64,000 nucleotides of DNA from CAXTKD01 sp964244885 (GTDB lineage: Bacteria > Pseudomonadota > Alphaproteobacteria > Sphingomonadales > Sphingomonadaceae): assembly GCA_964244885.1 (NCBI GenBank), contig CAXTKD010000006.1:62001-126000 (forward strand), read 5' to 3'. The position numbers and the translations under genes were made by a program. Under the pieces are notes generated by a model that made no database searches, was not told where the DNA came from, and saw only the letters and a program-made list of their open reading frames with translations. Positions 1 to 9,007 of this stretch are shown here, one piece after another; within the stretch, counting starts at the first letter, position 1, and each line of letters starts with the position of its first letter.

Positions 1-3000
1 GTGTCGGTCGTGGTGAAGTCGGCCGTGGTCAGCGCGGTGTTGGTGCTGATGCCGGTCACCTGGATGTTGGTCAGGCCGACCGGCAGCGTGTCGCTGAACA
101 GCAGGTCGAAGGCGTCGGTGCCCGAAGCCCCCGCGTGCCGCACGTCGATGGTGAAGGTGATCGTGTCGCTGGCGTCGATCGGCGTCGGGGTGGTCAGCAC
201 CTTGTCGACCAGCAGGACGGGAACCGCGATCGAGATCGGCGAGCTGTCGTTGATCACGGTGTCCGCCGCGCCGTAGGTGAGGCGGCCGGTGTTGAAGCCG
301 CTGACGCCGTTCCGGTTGTCGGGAAGCACGTCGGGCGCGCTGACGACATAGGTGACGACGATCTGGTCGGCGGCGGTCGCCGGCGCGTTGTCGAAGGCGT
401 TGACGACGCCGGTGCCGGCCGCGCCGCCGAAGGTCGCGGTGTCGTTGAAGCCGCCGCCGTTGCTGATGCTGAGCACGCCCATGTCATTGACGGCGAACGC
501 GGTGGTGAGGTTTGCCCCGACCGCGGTGATCGTCGCGCTGTCCATCCGATAGCGGCCGTTGGCGAAGTTGCCGGGAAGGATGTCGGCCAGCCGGACGGCG
601 GTCAGCGTGCCTTCGGGGAAGGTGTAGGTGACGGTGTAGGTCGCGCTCTCGCCGATCGCCAGCGTCGAGCCGGTGGTCAGCGGGTTGTCGGTCGAGGTCA
701 GCACCTTCATCACGCCCGGCACGCCGAGGCCGATCGTCGCGGCGTCGGTCGGGTCGGTGAACGACTGGTCGATGCCGCCTTCGATCGCCGCGAAGTTGGT
801 GACCGACGCATTGGAGGTCAGCGCGGTCGGCGTGATCGCGACGGTGTTGAGGAGCGCGATGTCGTAGGTGACCAGCACGATGTCGGCGGCGTTGGCGGCG
901 CCGTCCTGGCCGATCTTGCCCTGCGCGCCATCGACGAAGGTGATGGTGAGCCCGGTGCCGTTGTCGACCGCGGTGTAGTCGACCCCGCCGCCGGTCAGCA
1001 CGGTGCCGTCGCCGCGCGCCACGACGAGGTTGGCGGTGGCGAGCGAGCCGCCGAGGAAGCTGACCCCGGCCGGCAGCGCGTCGGTCACCACCACGTCGAA
1101 CGCGCCGTTCGCCCCCGTGCCCTCGTTGTTGACGATCAGCGCGACGCGCGCCGTATCGCCGGCGTCGAGGTTGGCGACGTTCGAGTTGAGATTGGGCGCC
1201 GCCATCATCGGCGTCGTGCCGAGGCCGGCGTCGGTCAGGTTCGAGGTCAGCGTGAAGCTCTGCCCGCCGCCGTTGAGCACGCCCGGCGCGAGGAAGGTGA
1301 TGTTGGCGACCGATTCCGGCGTCGTGATCGCCCCCGACGAGGCGGTGACGATCGCCTTCTGCACCACCAGCTTGGGCTGCGTCAGCTGCACCTGGACGAT
1401 GCTGTTGCCGGCGGCCGAGTTGATCGTGCCCGACTCGCTGGAGGTCGCGAGGTTGGTCAGGAACAGCCCGTCAGCGAAATTGGTGTCCTGCACCACGAGC
1501 GTGAACAGCAGGTCGATCTTCGACACCTGGTTGGCGCCGGTTTGGTCCTGCAGCGCGTAATTGGGATAGGAGAGGGTGATCGAGTTGCCGCTCGTGTCGA
1601 ACATGTCGGTCGGCGGGGGCGCGTTGAGCAGGTTGTGGAAGGTATCGGTCGGGCCATAGGCGAGCTCGCCGGCGGTGAACGCCGGGGCGTTGACCACCGC
1701 CGCGAGGTCCTGCGCCACCAGCACCGGCAGCGGCAGGAAGTCCGCGAACGACAGCGACTGGAACGCCGAGATCGGCAGGTTGAATTCCAGCCGGTAGGTG
1801 ATGAGGTCGCCCGCCTTGAGCTGCACGCTCGCCGGGTTGAGAGTCGTCACGCCGCCCGATGTCACCGCGTAGACCGTCTTGATCAGGCTGCCGCGCTGGA
1901 TCGGCAGCGCCTCGGTGGCGTCGTCGATCGCCGATGTCGCGTTGAGCGTCGTCCCGCCGGTCGTGTTGTCGCGGATCGAGCCGCTCAGCGTCACGTCGTT
2001 GCCGACCGCGTCGCCCTGGTCGACCGCCTGGTCGGTGGCGGCCAGCGCGTTGCTTTCGAAATTGTTCTGGACGATCGCGCGGAACCGAACCTGAATCGTC
2101 GAGCCCGTGTCGCTGCTCACGACACGCCCGCCCGAAACGACGCCCGGCGCGCCGAGGAAGCTTAGCGCGCCCGCGTCGATCAGCGCCTGGCTGATGTTGA
2201 TCGTGCTCACCGTCACGCCGGTCGCGGCGTTGAAGGTCGAGACGAAATTTCCCGCGAATTCGTTGCCCGTGGTCGTGTCGCCGGGCGCCGCGGCGCCGAC
2301 CGTGACGCCCGTCATGCTGCCCGTCGCGCGCACGTCGCCGCGCTCGTTGACCACCAGCACGGGGATGAAGCTGGTGTCGAGCCGCTGGCCATCGCTCAGC
2401 ACGTCGTTCAGGCTGATGTCGCCGACCGTGAAATAGTCGGAGACCTGGATGTTCAGCGTGTATTCGATGACGTCGCCGGGATTGAGCCCCGCCGGGCCGT
2501 TGTCCACGGCGATGGTCGAGGTCTTCTGGATGACGATCGGCTGGTTCTGGATGGTGTTCTCCGGCCCCGCCGGGTTGAGCGTGAACATCGTCAGCGGGTC
2601 GTTGCTGTCGAACGGCTGCCAGCTCGCGGTCATCGAGACGTTGTTCTGAGTGAGCGTCGTCGCGCCGGTATTGGGGTCGATGACCGGCGTGACGCCGTCG
2701 AACTTGGTGCCGGCGACGTAGAATTGCACCGTGATCTGCGCGTCCGGGCCGGCGCCGCCGGTGATCGAGTTGAAGTGCGCGGTCAGCATGTTGGCGGCGG
2801 GGTTGACCGCCAGCTCGCCCGCGCCGTTGGTCGGCGTCGCGGTGATCGTGCCAGCGCCGATCGTGATGCTGGAGCTCGTATAGTGGATGGTGTCGGGCAG
2901 CAGGTCGGTGATGTCGATGTTGGTCAGCGTCTGCCCGTCGGCGACGTCGACGTTGATCGTGTAGGTCAGCGGCTGGTTGGGGCCGGTGCCGACCTCTTCC

Positions 3001-3713
3001 TCGCGGTCGCTGGGCGCGTTCGACACCTTGGTCAACGTCGCCAGAACCGGCGTGAACGTGTCCATCGCCGTCGGCCCGACGATCCGGGGATCGTTCATCG
3101 GCGGACCCATCGGATTGTCGAGCGCGTCGAGACCGTACTGGAACCCGGCGCGCGCCGAGATCGGCAGCGCCACGCCAAGGTCGGCTTTCCCCGAGAGCGA
3201 GAAATTGGCGATGATCTCGGCCGGCGTCTGCGCGCCGGTATAGGAACCGAAGGGCAGCTGCAGCACGACGAACTGGTCGCCGGGGTTGCCCATGACCGTG
3301 TCGCCGGTCAGCGTGTTGACCGCGGTGCCGGCGGCGTTGAACGTCGTGTTGACGATCACGTTGACCGGCTGGCCGAGGTAGGTCGCGCCGATGAACGTCG
3401 CGCCGTCGTCGTTGGTCGTCGTCGCGCTGAACGCCGGATCGGCGGCGTTATAGCCGTCGACGCCGTTCTTCGGCGCGATCAGCTCGATATAGGGGCCGAA
3501 GCCCGCGTCGGTCCCGGTGTTGTCGAAGATCAGCGAGACGTTGAGGCCGTCGTTGGTCGGCGCTTTCAGCAGGATGTTGGTCGGTGCGTCGACGCTCACC
3601 GTCGGCACCGCGTCGAGCATCACCCGCTCTTCCAGCATCACCACCGCGTCGTCGAACAGCGTCCCCGCCATTCTCGGCCGGCCATCCTTCTTGCGGAACC
3701 AGTGACGCGTCAT
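1..3713 (-). CDS. Giant DUF11-type repeat surface protein with LEPR-XLL-like N-terminus (partial, runs off left edge)
   Basis: The minus-strand frame from the ATG at 3713 stays open for 1237 codons to the window edge, so the C-terminus is missing. Residues 27-35 (LEERVMLDA) resemble the LEPR-XLL motif that opens many giant secreted repeat proteins; there is no ordinary signal peptide. At least six Ig-like repeats follow, at about residues 238, 409, 628, 847, 1017 and 1178. Each has a pattern like 'GD.I.YTL.....' followed by 'D.LP.G', typical of DUF11/isopeptide-forming surface domains. An AGGA ribosome site lies upstream of the ATG, 27 bp after the TolC-like gene, so the two probably form an operon. 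Inference: a large exported adhesin or surface-layer protein using type I secretion. The C-terminal secretion signal and any calcium-binding repeats would lie outside the window. Confidence 0.8.
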   Translation of the reverse strand, partial: MTRHWFRKKDGRPRMAGTLFDDAVVMLEERVMLDAVPTVSVDAPTNILLKAPTNDGLNVSLIFDNTGTDAGFGPYIELIAPKNGVDGYNAADPAFSATTTNDDGATFIGATYLGQPVNVIVNTTFNAAGTAVNTLTGDTVMGNPGDQFVVLQLPFGSYTGAQTPAEIIANFSLSGKADLGVALPISARAGFQYGLDALDNPMGPPMNDPRIVGPTAMDTFTPVLATLTKVSNAPSDREEEVGTGPNQPLTYTINVDVADGQTLTNIDITDLLPDTIHYTSSSITIGAGTITATPTNGAGELAVNPAANMLTAHFNSITGGAGPDAQITVQFYVAGTKFDGVTPVIDPNTGATTLTQNNVSMTASWQPFDSNDPLTMFTLNPAGPENTIQNQPIVIQKTSTIAVDNGPAGLNPGDVIEYTLNIQVSDYFTVGDISLNDVLSDGQRLDTSFIPVLVVNERGDVRATGSMTGVTVGAAAPGDTTTGNEFAGNFVSTFNAATGVTVSTINISQALIDAGALSFLGAPGVVSGGRVVSSDTGSTIQVRFRAIVQNNFESNALAATDQAVDQGDAVGNDVTLSGSIRDNTTGGTTLNATSAIDDATEALPIQRGSLIKTVYAVTSGGVTTLNPASVQLKAGDLITYRLEFNLPISAFQSLSFADFLPLPVLVAQDLAAVVNAPAFTAGELAYGPTDTFHNLLNAPPPTDMFDTSGNSITLSYPNYALQDQTGANQVSKIDLLFTLVVQDTNFADGLFLTNLATSSESGTINSAAGNSIVQVQLTQPKLVVQKAIVTASSGAITTPESVANITFLAPGVLNGGGQSFTLTSNLTDAGLGTTPMMAAPNLNSNVANLDAGDTARVALIVNNEGTGANGAFDVVVTDALPAGVSFLGGSLATANLVVARGDGTVLTGGGVDYTAVDNGTGLTITFVDGAQGKIGQDGAANAADIVLVTYDIALLNTVAITPTALTSNASVTNFAAIEGGIDQSFTDPTDAATIGLGVPGVMKVLTSTDNPLTTGSTLAIGESATYTVTYTFPEGTLTAVRLADILPGNFANGRYRMDSATITAVGANLTTAFAVNDMGVLSISNGGGFNDTATFGGAAGTGVVNAFDNAPATAADQIVVTYVVSAPDVLPDNRNGVSGFNTGRLTYGAADTVINDSSPISIAVPVLLVDKVLTTPTPIDASDTITFTIDVRHAGASGTDAFDLLFSDTLPVGLTNIQVTGISTNTALTTADFTTTD

Positions 3714-3739
3714 CGCGGTCTATCCTGCTGAAAGCCTGC

Positions 3740-5530
3740 TTACTTCGTCGTCGCGAGCCGGTAGCGCGGCAGCCCGTCGGCCCCGCGTTCGGAAACGACC
3801 TGGAAGCCCAGGTCGGAGAGCAGCGTGCCCTTGGCGCGCGACATCGCCGCCGCCGCGACCTGGAAGGTCGCCTGCGCCTCGGCGAGCTCGCGCTCCGCGC
3901 CGACGACGCGCATCTGCGAGTCGAGCAGCCGGTCGAGGTAGAGCGCGCCGACATTGGCGTCGGCGCCGCTGCCGTTGAGGCCGGCGCCGTTGACGTAGCG
4001 CTCGCCGAGCACCCTCTGGTCCTCGCCCGACAGTTGCACCGCCTCGGCGCGGCGCATCATCTCGGCGTAGGCGACATCATATTCGTTGGCCGCCACCTGC
4101 GTCTCGAGCAGCGCGCTCTCGACGGTGGCGCGCAGCTGCAGCGCCTGCTGGTTGCTCTCGATCCGGCGGCGGTCGCGCCGCGCCTTGCGCTCGTCGTGGC
4201 CGAGCGGCACGCCGAAGCGCAGGCCGGCGACATAGGACGGGTCGTTGTCGCGCGCGTCGTGGAAGGCGTCGCCCCAGGCGAAATTTCCGTCGCGCCCGTT
4301 GACCGAGGCTTCGAGCACGAGATCGAGCTGCGGAAGCGCCTCGTTCACCGCCATGCCCTCGCGCAGCAGCGCCGCGCGATAGGACAGCAGCCCCTGCCGC
4401 ACCTCGGGCCGCGCCTCGAGCGCCTGAGTCGCCAGCGTCTTGAAGCCGACGGGCTTGTAGTCGACCGCCGGCAGCTCCGCCGCGCCGAGGTCGACGCCAA
4501 GGCCCGGCACGTTGATCAGCGCCCGCAGCCGCGTCTGCGCGTTCCTGACCGCGCTCTCGGCGCGCACCAGCGCGGCCCGGCGCTCCGCCTGAACCGACCG
4601 CGCGCGGTTGAGCTGCAGGGTCAGCTGGTCGAGCCCCGATCGCTTCTGGATCCGCCCGACGATCGCATCGACCGCCTGCGCCGCGCGCTGCTGCTGCGCC
4701 AGCGAGGCGCGCGCGAGATAGAGCGTCCAATAGGTCCGGACGACTTCGAGCAGGTGGCTCTCGGCCTGCCGCGCGAACTCGCTCTCGGCGACCTCGGTCT
4801 CGATCTTCGCGATCTTGATGATCGCGTCGTTGTAGCGTGTGCCGCCCTCGCGCAGCAGCGGCTGGACGACGCCGAGGACCGTGCGGCTGCGCGACTGCTC
4901 GGGCGGGATATAGTCGATCAGGTTGGTGTCGAGGTTCGACAGCCGCTCGGACAGCGTCACTTCGGCGCCCGTGCGGGTGCGGGCGCGCACGCCGAACTCG
5001 AACGCGGTGTCCTTCTCCTGCAGCCGGTCGCTGCCGCGCGTCTGCGCGAGCGAGGTCGTCGGCTCGTCGCGGCGGTTGTAGCGGCCCTCGCCGAACAGCT
5101 CCGGCACATACCGCCCCTTGGCCTCCGCGATCGAGGTCGCGCGGATCGCCGGCAGTTCGGAGAACACGCCGATCTGGATGGAGTTGGCGGCTGCCTGGCT
5201 CAGCAGCTCGGAAAGCTTGAGCGGAGTCGCCACCGTCGGCGCGCCCCACCAGGCGATGCCGCGCATGCGGCTGGAGTCGAAGCGCGGCGCGTCGATCTTG
5301 GCGAGGTCGTCGGTCAGCCCGCGCGCCTGCACCTCCTGCGCGACGAGCGCCGAAAGATCGCGGGTCAGCGTGTCGTTGGTGGAGTCGCGGAGCAGCGCGT
5401 CGGTCGCCGCGCCGCGCGGCCGGGCCTGCGCCCGGTCGATCAGCGCCTGCGCGGCGGCGGCCGACGGCAGCCACGCGCCCGCGATCGCCAGAGCCGAGGC
5501 CAGCGCCATCGCTTTCGAAATCTTCGCCAT
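3740..5530 (-). CDS. TolC-like outer membrane efflux/secretion protein (OEP family)
   Basis: 596 aa. The N-terminus is a signal peptide (MAKISKAMALASALAIAG... ending AAAAQ). The body has the long alpha-helical, Ala/Arg/Glu-rich segments of outer-membrane efflux proteins, with two OEP-like halves at roughly residues 160-360 and 370-570 (for example 'RARSVQAERRAALVRAESAV' and 'LDRLLDSQMRVVGAERELAE'). The family forms trimeric outer-membrane channels for type I secretion or RND pumps. The next gene on the same strand, 26 bp away, encodes a giant repeat protein, so a role as its exit channel is likely. No ABC ATPase or membrane-fusion gene is next to it in this window. A G-rich ribosome site precedes the ATG. 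Confidence 0.85.
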   Translation of the reverse strand: MAKISKAMALASALAIAGAWLPSAAAAQALIDRAQARPRGAATDALLRDSTNDTLTRDLSALVAQEVQARGLTDDLAKIDAPRFDSSRMRGIAWWGAPTVATPLKLSELLSQAAANSIQIGVFSELPAIRATSIAEAKGRYVPELFGEGRYNRRDEPTTSLAQTRGSDRLQEKDTAFEFGVRARTRTGAEVTLSERLSNLDTNLIDYIPPEQSRSRTVLGVVQPLLREGGTRYNDAIIKIAKIETEVAESEFARQAESHLLEVVRTYWTLYLARASLAQQQRAAQAVDAIVGRIQKRSGLDQLTLQLNRARSVQAERRAALVRAESAVRNAQTRLRALINVPGLGVDLGAAELPAVDYKPVGFKTLATQALEARPEVRQGLLSYRAALLREGMAVNEALPQLDLVLEASVNGRDGNFAWGDAFHDARDNDPSYVAGLRFGVPLGHDERKARRDRRRIESNQQALQLRATVESALLETQVAANEYDVAYAEMMRRAEAVQLSGEDQRVLGERYVNGAGLNGSGADANVGALYLDRLLDSQMRVVGAERELAEAQATFQVAAAAMSRAKGTLLSDLGFQVVSERGADGLPRYRLATTK

Positions 5531-5731
5531 ATGCCCCCCTTCGTGCCCGCCGAACGCGGCACGCTGCGCTTCATCGACCCGGCGCGCTTGCCCAAACGCG
5601 AAGAGCCGTCCGGCAAAGCCCCTGCCGAACCGGGGGAGAGTAGCTTGTATGGCCGGTCGCGCAAAGAACTTACGGCGATCGGCAGCTCCGGATGCCGCGC
5701 GCTGTGCTCTTTTGGTCGATTCTGGATGTTT

Positions 5732-6481
5732 CTAGCGGAGAGCGGTAAAGACCAGCTTCGCGCCCAGCCCGATCATCAGCAGGTAGACGACGGTGTAGAA
5801 TCGCTTCGCCGAGACCCTGCGAACCAGCCACACGCCCGCGAAGGTCGAAACGATCGCCACCGGCATCAGCGCCGCGGCCGCGGTGAGGTTGGCGCGATCG
5901 AACTGGCCGAGCGCCAGATAGGCCGGAACCTTCATCCAGTTCGTCACCGCGAAGAAGATCGCGGTCGTTCCGGCGAACACCAGCGGCGGCAGCCGGCGCG
6001 GCATCACCCACATCTGGAACGGCGGCCCGCCGGCATGCGCGATCTGGCTGGCGAATCCCGCTCCGGCGCCGAACAAGGAGCCGACCCACGCCGGCGAATT
6101 GGCGGCCGCCGCGGGCGGCGCCCCGGACCGCTCGGCCCACAGGCGGTACAGGCCGAAAAGGATCGACAGGCCGCCGAGCACACCCATCACCGCGTCCACC
6201 GAAACCGCCGCCGCAAACCAGTAGCCGAGCGCGATCCCGGCCGCCGATCCCGGCAGCGTCGCCGCCAGCACCGCGCCGTCCCACGTCTTGCGGAACGCCC
6301 ACACGCCGACGAAGTCCTGGACGATCAGGATCGGCAGCAGGATCGCCGCCGCGCGGATCGGCGACATCGCCAGCGCCATCAGCGGCAGCGACAGCGCGCC
6401 CAGGCCGGCGAAGCCGCCCTTGGACAGGCCGAGGAGCACGACGGCGGGGACGGCGAGCGCGTAGAAACCGAGGTCGGGCAT
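5732..6481 (-). CDS. TauE/SafE (TSUP) family membrane permease
   Basis: 249 aa, almost entirely hydrophobic, with about eight membrane segments. Family hallmarks are the N-terminal 'LLGLSKGGFAGLGALSLPLM' and the mid-protein 'GFASQIAHAGGPPFQMW', the GG...AGGPP pattern of TSUP permeases. Such proteins carry sulfite, sulfoacetate or related organic anions across the inner membrane; the substrate here cannot be read from sequence. It starts one base after the mmsA stop on the same strand, so it is probably cotranscribed with mmsA. That does not by itself define the substrate. Confidence 0.85.
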   Translation of the reverse strand: MPDLGFYALAVPAVVLLGLSKGGFAGLGALSLPLMALAMSPIRAAAILLPILIVQDFVGVWAFRKTWDGAVLAATLPGSAAGIALGYWFAAAVSVDAVMGVLGGLSILFGLYRLWAERSGAPPAAAANSPAWVGSLFGAGAGFASQIAHAGGPPFQMWVMPRRLPPLVFAGTTAIFFAVTNWMKVPAYLALGQFDRANLTAAAALMPVAIVSTFAGVWLVRRVSAKRFYTVVYLLMIGLGAKLVFTALR

Positions 6482-6482
6482 C

Positions 6483-7979
6483 TTATCCCATCGTTGGGAT
6501 GACGAACGCGCTGTCCCCGGTGCCGCCGCCGTCCGGCCAGCGCTGGGTCACCGTCTTGACCTTGGTGTAGAAGCGCACGCCCTCCATGCCGTGCTGGTTG
6601 GTGTCGCCGAACGCGCTGCGCTTCCAGCCGCCGAAGCTGTGGTAGGCGACCGGCACCGGGATCGGCACGTTGATGCCGACCATGCCGACGTTGACGCGGG
6701 CGGCGAACTCGCGCGCCGCGTGGCCGTTCCGCGTGAAGATCGCCACTCCGTTGCCGTAGGCGTGCTCGGAGGGCAGCCGCAGCGCCTCCTCGAAGCTCTC
6801 CGCCCGCACCATCTGGAGCACCGGCCCGAAGATCTCCTCGCGGTAGGTTCGCATCTCCGTGGTCACCCGGTCGAACAGCGTCGGCCCGACGAAGAATCCT
6901 TCCTCATGGCCCTGGAGCGTGAACCCGCGCCCGTCGACCACCAGCTCGGCGCCCTCGTCGACCCCCATCTGGATATAGGCCTCGACCTTCGCCTTGTGCG
7001 CGGCGGTCACCACCGGGCCGTAATGCGCGTCATTGTCGGTCGACACCCCGACCCGCAGCGCGTCGATCGCCGGGATCAGCTTCTCGCGCAAGCGGTCGGC
7101 TGTCTTGTCGCCGACCGGCACCACCACCGGCAGCGCCATGCAGCGCTCGCCGGCCGAGCCGAACGCTGCGCCCGCGAGGTCGTTGACCACCTGGTCCAGG
7201 TCCGCGTCGGGCATGACGATGCCGTGGTTCTTGGCGCCGCCCATCGCCTGCACGCGCTTGCCCGCCGCGACGCCGCGCTGGTAGACGTAATGCGCGATGT
7301 CGGACGATCCGACGAAGCTCACCGCGCGGATCTCCGGGTGATCAAGGATCGCGTCGACCATCTCCTTGTCGCCGTGCACCACCTGGAGCACGCCCTCGGG
7401 CGCTCCGGCCTCGAGCATCAGCTCGGCGAGCCTGACCGGCACCGACGGGTCGCGCTCGGACGGCTTCAGGATGAAGGCGTTCCCCACCGCGATCGCCACC
7501 CCGAACATCCACATCGGGATCATCGCCGGGAAGTTGAACGGCGTGATCCCCGCCACCACCCCCAGCGGCTGCCGCATCGAATAGACGTCGATGCCCGGCC
7601 CCGCGCCTTGCGTGTACTCGCCCTTCAGGACGTGCGGGATGCCGCAGGCGAATTCGATCACCTCCAGGCCGCGCTGGATGTCGCCCTTGCTGTCCGCGAT
7701 CACCTTGCCGTGCTCGCTCGACAGCATATGGGCCAGATCGTTCATATTGGCTTCGATCAGCCGCTTGTACTCGAACATCACCCGCGCCCGCCGCTGCGGG
7801 TTGGTCGCCGCCCAGCCGACCTGCGCCCGAACCGCCGCCGCCATCGCGACATCGAGCTCCGCCGCCCCGCCGAGGCCGACCCTCGCCTGCACCCGCCCGG
7901 TGTTGGGATCGAACACGTCGGAAAAACGCGAAGAGCCGGACGGCGCTCCGCCAACTATGAGATGGGATATGTCGCGCAT
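6483..7979 (-). CDS. mmsA: CoA-acylating methylmalonate-semialdehyde dehydrogenase
   Basis: 498 aa, the usual family length, starting at MRDISHLIVGG (7979); an upstream in-frame extension to 8165 is Arg/Gly-rich shadow sequence. The NAD-binding region has 'TPFNFPAMIPMWMF' and 'ILKPSERDPS', and the catalytic cysteine is Cys280 in 'GSAGERCMAL'. The enzyme oxidises methylmalonate semialdehyde and malonate semialdehyde to propionyl-CoA and acetyl-CoA with NAD+ and CoA, in valine and inositol catabolism. A TauE/SafE permease follows one base later. No mmsB or other valine gene is adjacent. Confidence 0.93.
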   Translation of the reverse strand: MRDISHLIVGGAPSGSSRFSDVFDPNTGRVQARVGLGGAAELDVAMAAAVRAQVGWAATNPQRRARVMFEYKRLIEANMNDLAHMLSSEHGKVIADSKGDIQRGLEVIEFACGIPHVLKGEYTQGAGPGIDVYSMRQPLGVVAGITPFNFPAMIPMWMFGVAIAVGNAFILKPSERDPSVPVRLAELMLEAGAPEGVLQVVHGDKEMVDAILDHPEIRAVSFVGSSDIAHYVYQRGVAAGKRVQAMGGAKNHGIVMPDADLDQVVNDLAGAAFGSAGERCMALPVVVPVGDKTADRLREKLIPAIDALRVGVSTDNDAHYGPVVTAAHKAKVEAYIQMGVDEGAELVVDGRGFTLQGHEEGFFVGPTLFDRVTTEMRTYREEIFGPVLQMVRAESFEEALRLPSEHAYGNGVAIFTRNGHAAREFAARVNVGMVGINVPIPVPVAYHSFGGWKRSAFGDTNQHGMEGVRFYTKVKTVTQRWPDGGGTGDSAFVIPTMG

Positions 7980-8044
7980 GGCTCTGGCCCCTCGTTCGGT
8001 TCCGCCGCGCTCTAGCACCCCCGCCGGTGGCGCAACAGGGTCGC

Positions 8045-8293
8045 TCAATGCGCCTCGACGCGCCTCGCCAGCCGGTCGTAGTTCTCCGCCGCCGCCCGCT
8101 CGCGCGGCGTCTTGAACGCCGTCGCCGGATCGGGCGCGATGCCCAGGCCGTGCATCAGCGCCCACAGGGCGAAGCGCCGCGCCGGATCGCGCTCTATCCC
8201 GAAGTCGATGCCCAGCCGCTCGCGCGCCGACGCCAGCGCCGCCTCATCGGTGGCGTCGCCGAGATAATGGTGGAGCAGGCTGTCGAGATCCAC
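8045..8293 (-). CDS. Small conserved hypothetical protein
   Basis: 82 aa from a GTG at 8293, six bases after the DUF2188 gene on the same strand, with GGAG upstream. It is soluble and helix-rich ('DEAALASARERLGIDFGIERDPARRFALWALMHGLG'). I do not recognise a named domain. Acidic and basic residues are balanced and there is no membrane segment or signal. The spacing suggests one transcript with the DUF2188 gene. Function unknown. Confidence 0.6.
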   Translation of the reverse strand: MDLDSLLHHYLGDATDEAALASARERLGIDFGIERDPARRFALWALMHGLGIAPDPATAFKTPRERAAAENYDRLARRVEAH

Positions 8294-8298
8294 GTGGA

Positions 8299-8538
8299 CT
8301 ACTCCACCACATCCGCATCCGGCCGGTCATTCCCGCTCGCGCTCTCGACCTTCCACTCGCCGTCGGCGTCCTGATACTCGATGACCTCGTCGGTCCCGGG
8401 CATCTGCTGCTCCTGCGCCACCTCGTGCGCCGCAGCGACCGCCTCCTCGCGCGTCGCATAGGTCTCGGCGAACACGTCGCCCAGCTTGTAGGTCCAGCCG
8501 CCGTCATGTTCGACGACTTCGTAATGCACCGCGCTCAT
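8299..8538 (-). CDS. DUF2188-like small protein
   Basis: 79 aa with a good ribosome site (AAGGAG) before the ATG. The sequence has the DUF2188 layout: a strand 'HYEVVEHDGGWTYKLGD', then 'ETYATREEAVAAAHEVAQEQ', then 'VIEYQDADGEWKVES'. DUF2188 proteins are small, soluble and of unknown function, often near stress genes. It probably shares a transcript with the 82-aa gene that follows. The assignment is by pattern only. Confidence 0.7.
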   Translation of the reverse strand: MSAVHYEVVEHDGGWTYKLGDVFAETYATREEAVAAAHEVAQEQQMPGTDEVIEYQDADGEWKVESASGNDRPDADVVE

Positions 8539-8598
8539 GGCTCGCTCCTTCGCTCGTTGGTCGAAAACCCGAACGGCGGCGGACCGTGCGCGGTTCCT

Positions 8599-8892
8599 TT
8601 ATTCGGCGCCGCTCGCCGTCACGTCGGCCTCGCCGTCCGCCGCATCCGCGGGCAAGTCCTTGAAATAGGGCTCAACCGGCCCCTTGAGCTTGATCGTCAT
8701 CGGGTTGCCGAAGCGGTCGCGCGATCCCGCGACCGCCAGCTTCACCCACCCCTCGCTGACGCAATATTCGTCGACGTTGGTCTTCTCGACGCCCTTGAAC
8801 CGGATGCCGACCCCGCGCTGCAGCGTCTCGCCGTCGAAATGCGGGCTCTGCGGGTTGATCGACAGGCGATCGGGCGGGGAGTCGGTGGTCAT
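8599..8892 (-). CDS. DUF3297 family protein
   Basis: 97 aa from MTTDSPPDRLSINPQSPHFD (8892). The opening 'P.DRLS..P.SPHFD', then 'RGVGIRFKG.EKTNVDEYCVSEGW' and 'GNPMTIKLKGPVEPYF', are characteristic of DUF3297, a small soluble family of unknown role common in proteobacteria. An earlier ATG at 8949 would add an unlikely Arg-rich extension. This is the last ordinary gene before the restriction-modification island. The 115 bp between 8892 and 9008 holds nothing I recognise. Confidence 0.8.
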   Translation of the reverse strand: MTTDSPPDRLSINPQSPHFDGETLQRGVGIRFKGVEKTNVDEYCVSEGWVKLAVAGSRDRFGNPMTIKLKGPVEPYFKDLPADAADGEADVTASGAE

Positions 8893-9007
8893 GCGGTCTC
8901 CATTGGCTTCCATCCCCGCCGCAATACTCCGAGCCCGGCCCGCCGCCAACCGCGCCGCGTGCCAGCGCGTTCTCGTCGCCGGCCGCCTCGCCGCGCGCTT
9001 GGGGCGC

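Noticed and set aside
135..2165. A 676-codon plus-strand frame opposite the giant surface protein
   Set aside because: Arg/Val/Gly/Asp-rich shadow; the opposite strand reads as a continuous repeat protein with DUF11-like motifs.
3584..6502. A 972-codon plus-strand frame opposite the TolC-like and TauE genes
   Set aside because: Its translation is an Arg/Ala/Gly/Asp-rich shadow typical of high-G+C antisense frames, with no domain or ribosome site, while the minus-strand genes have clear families.
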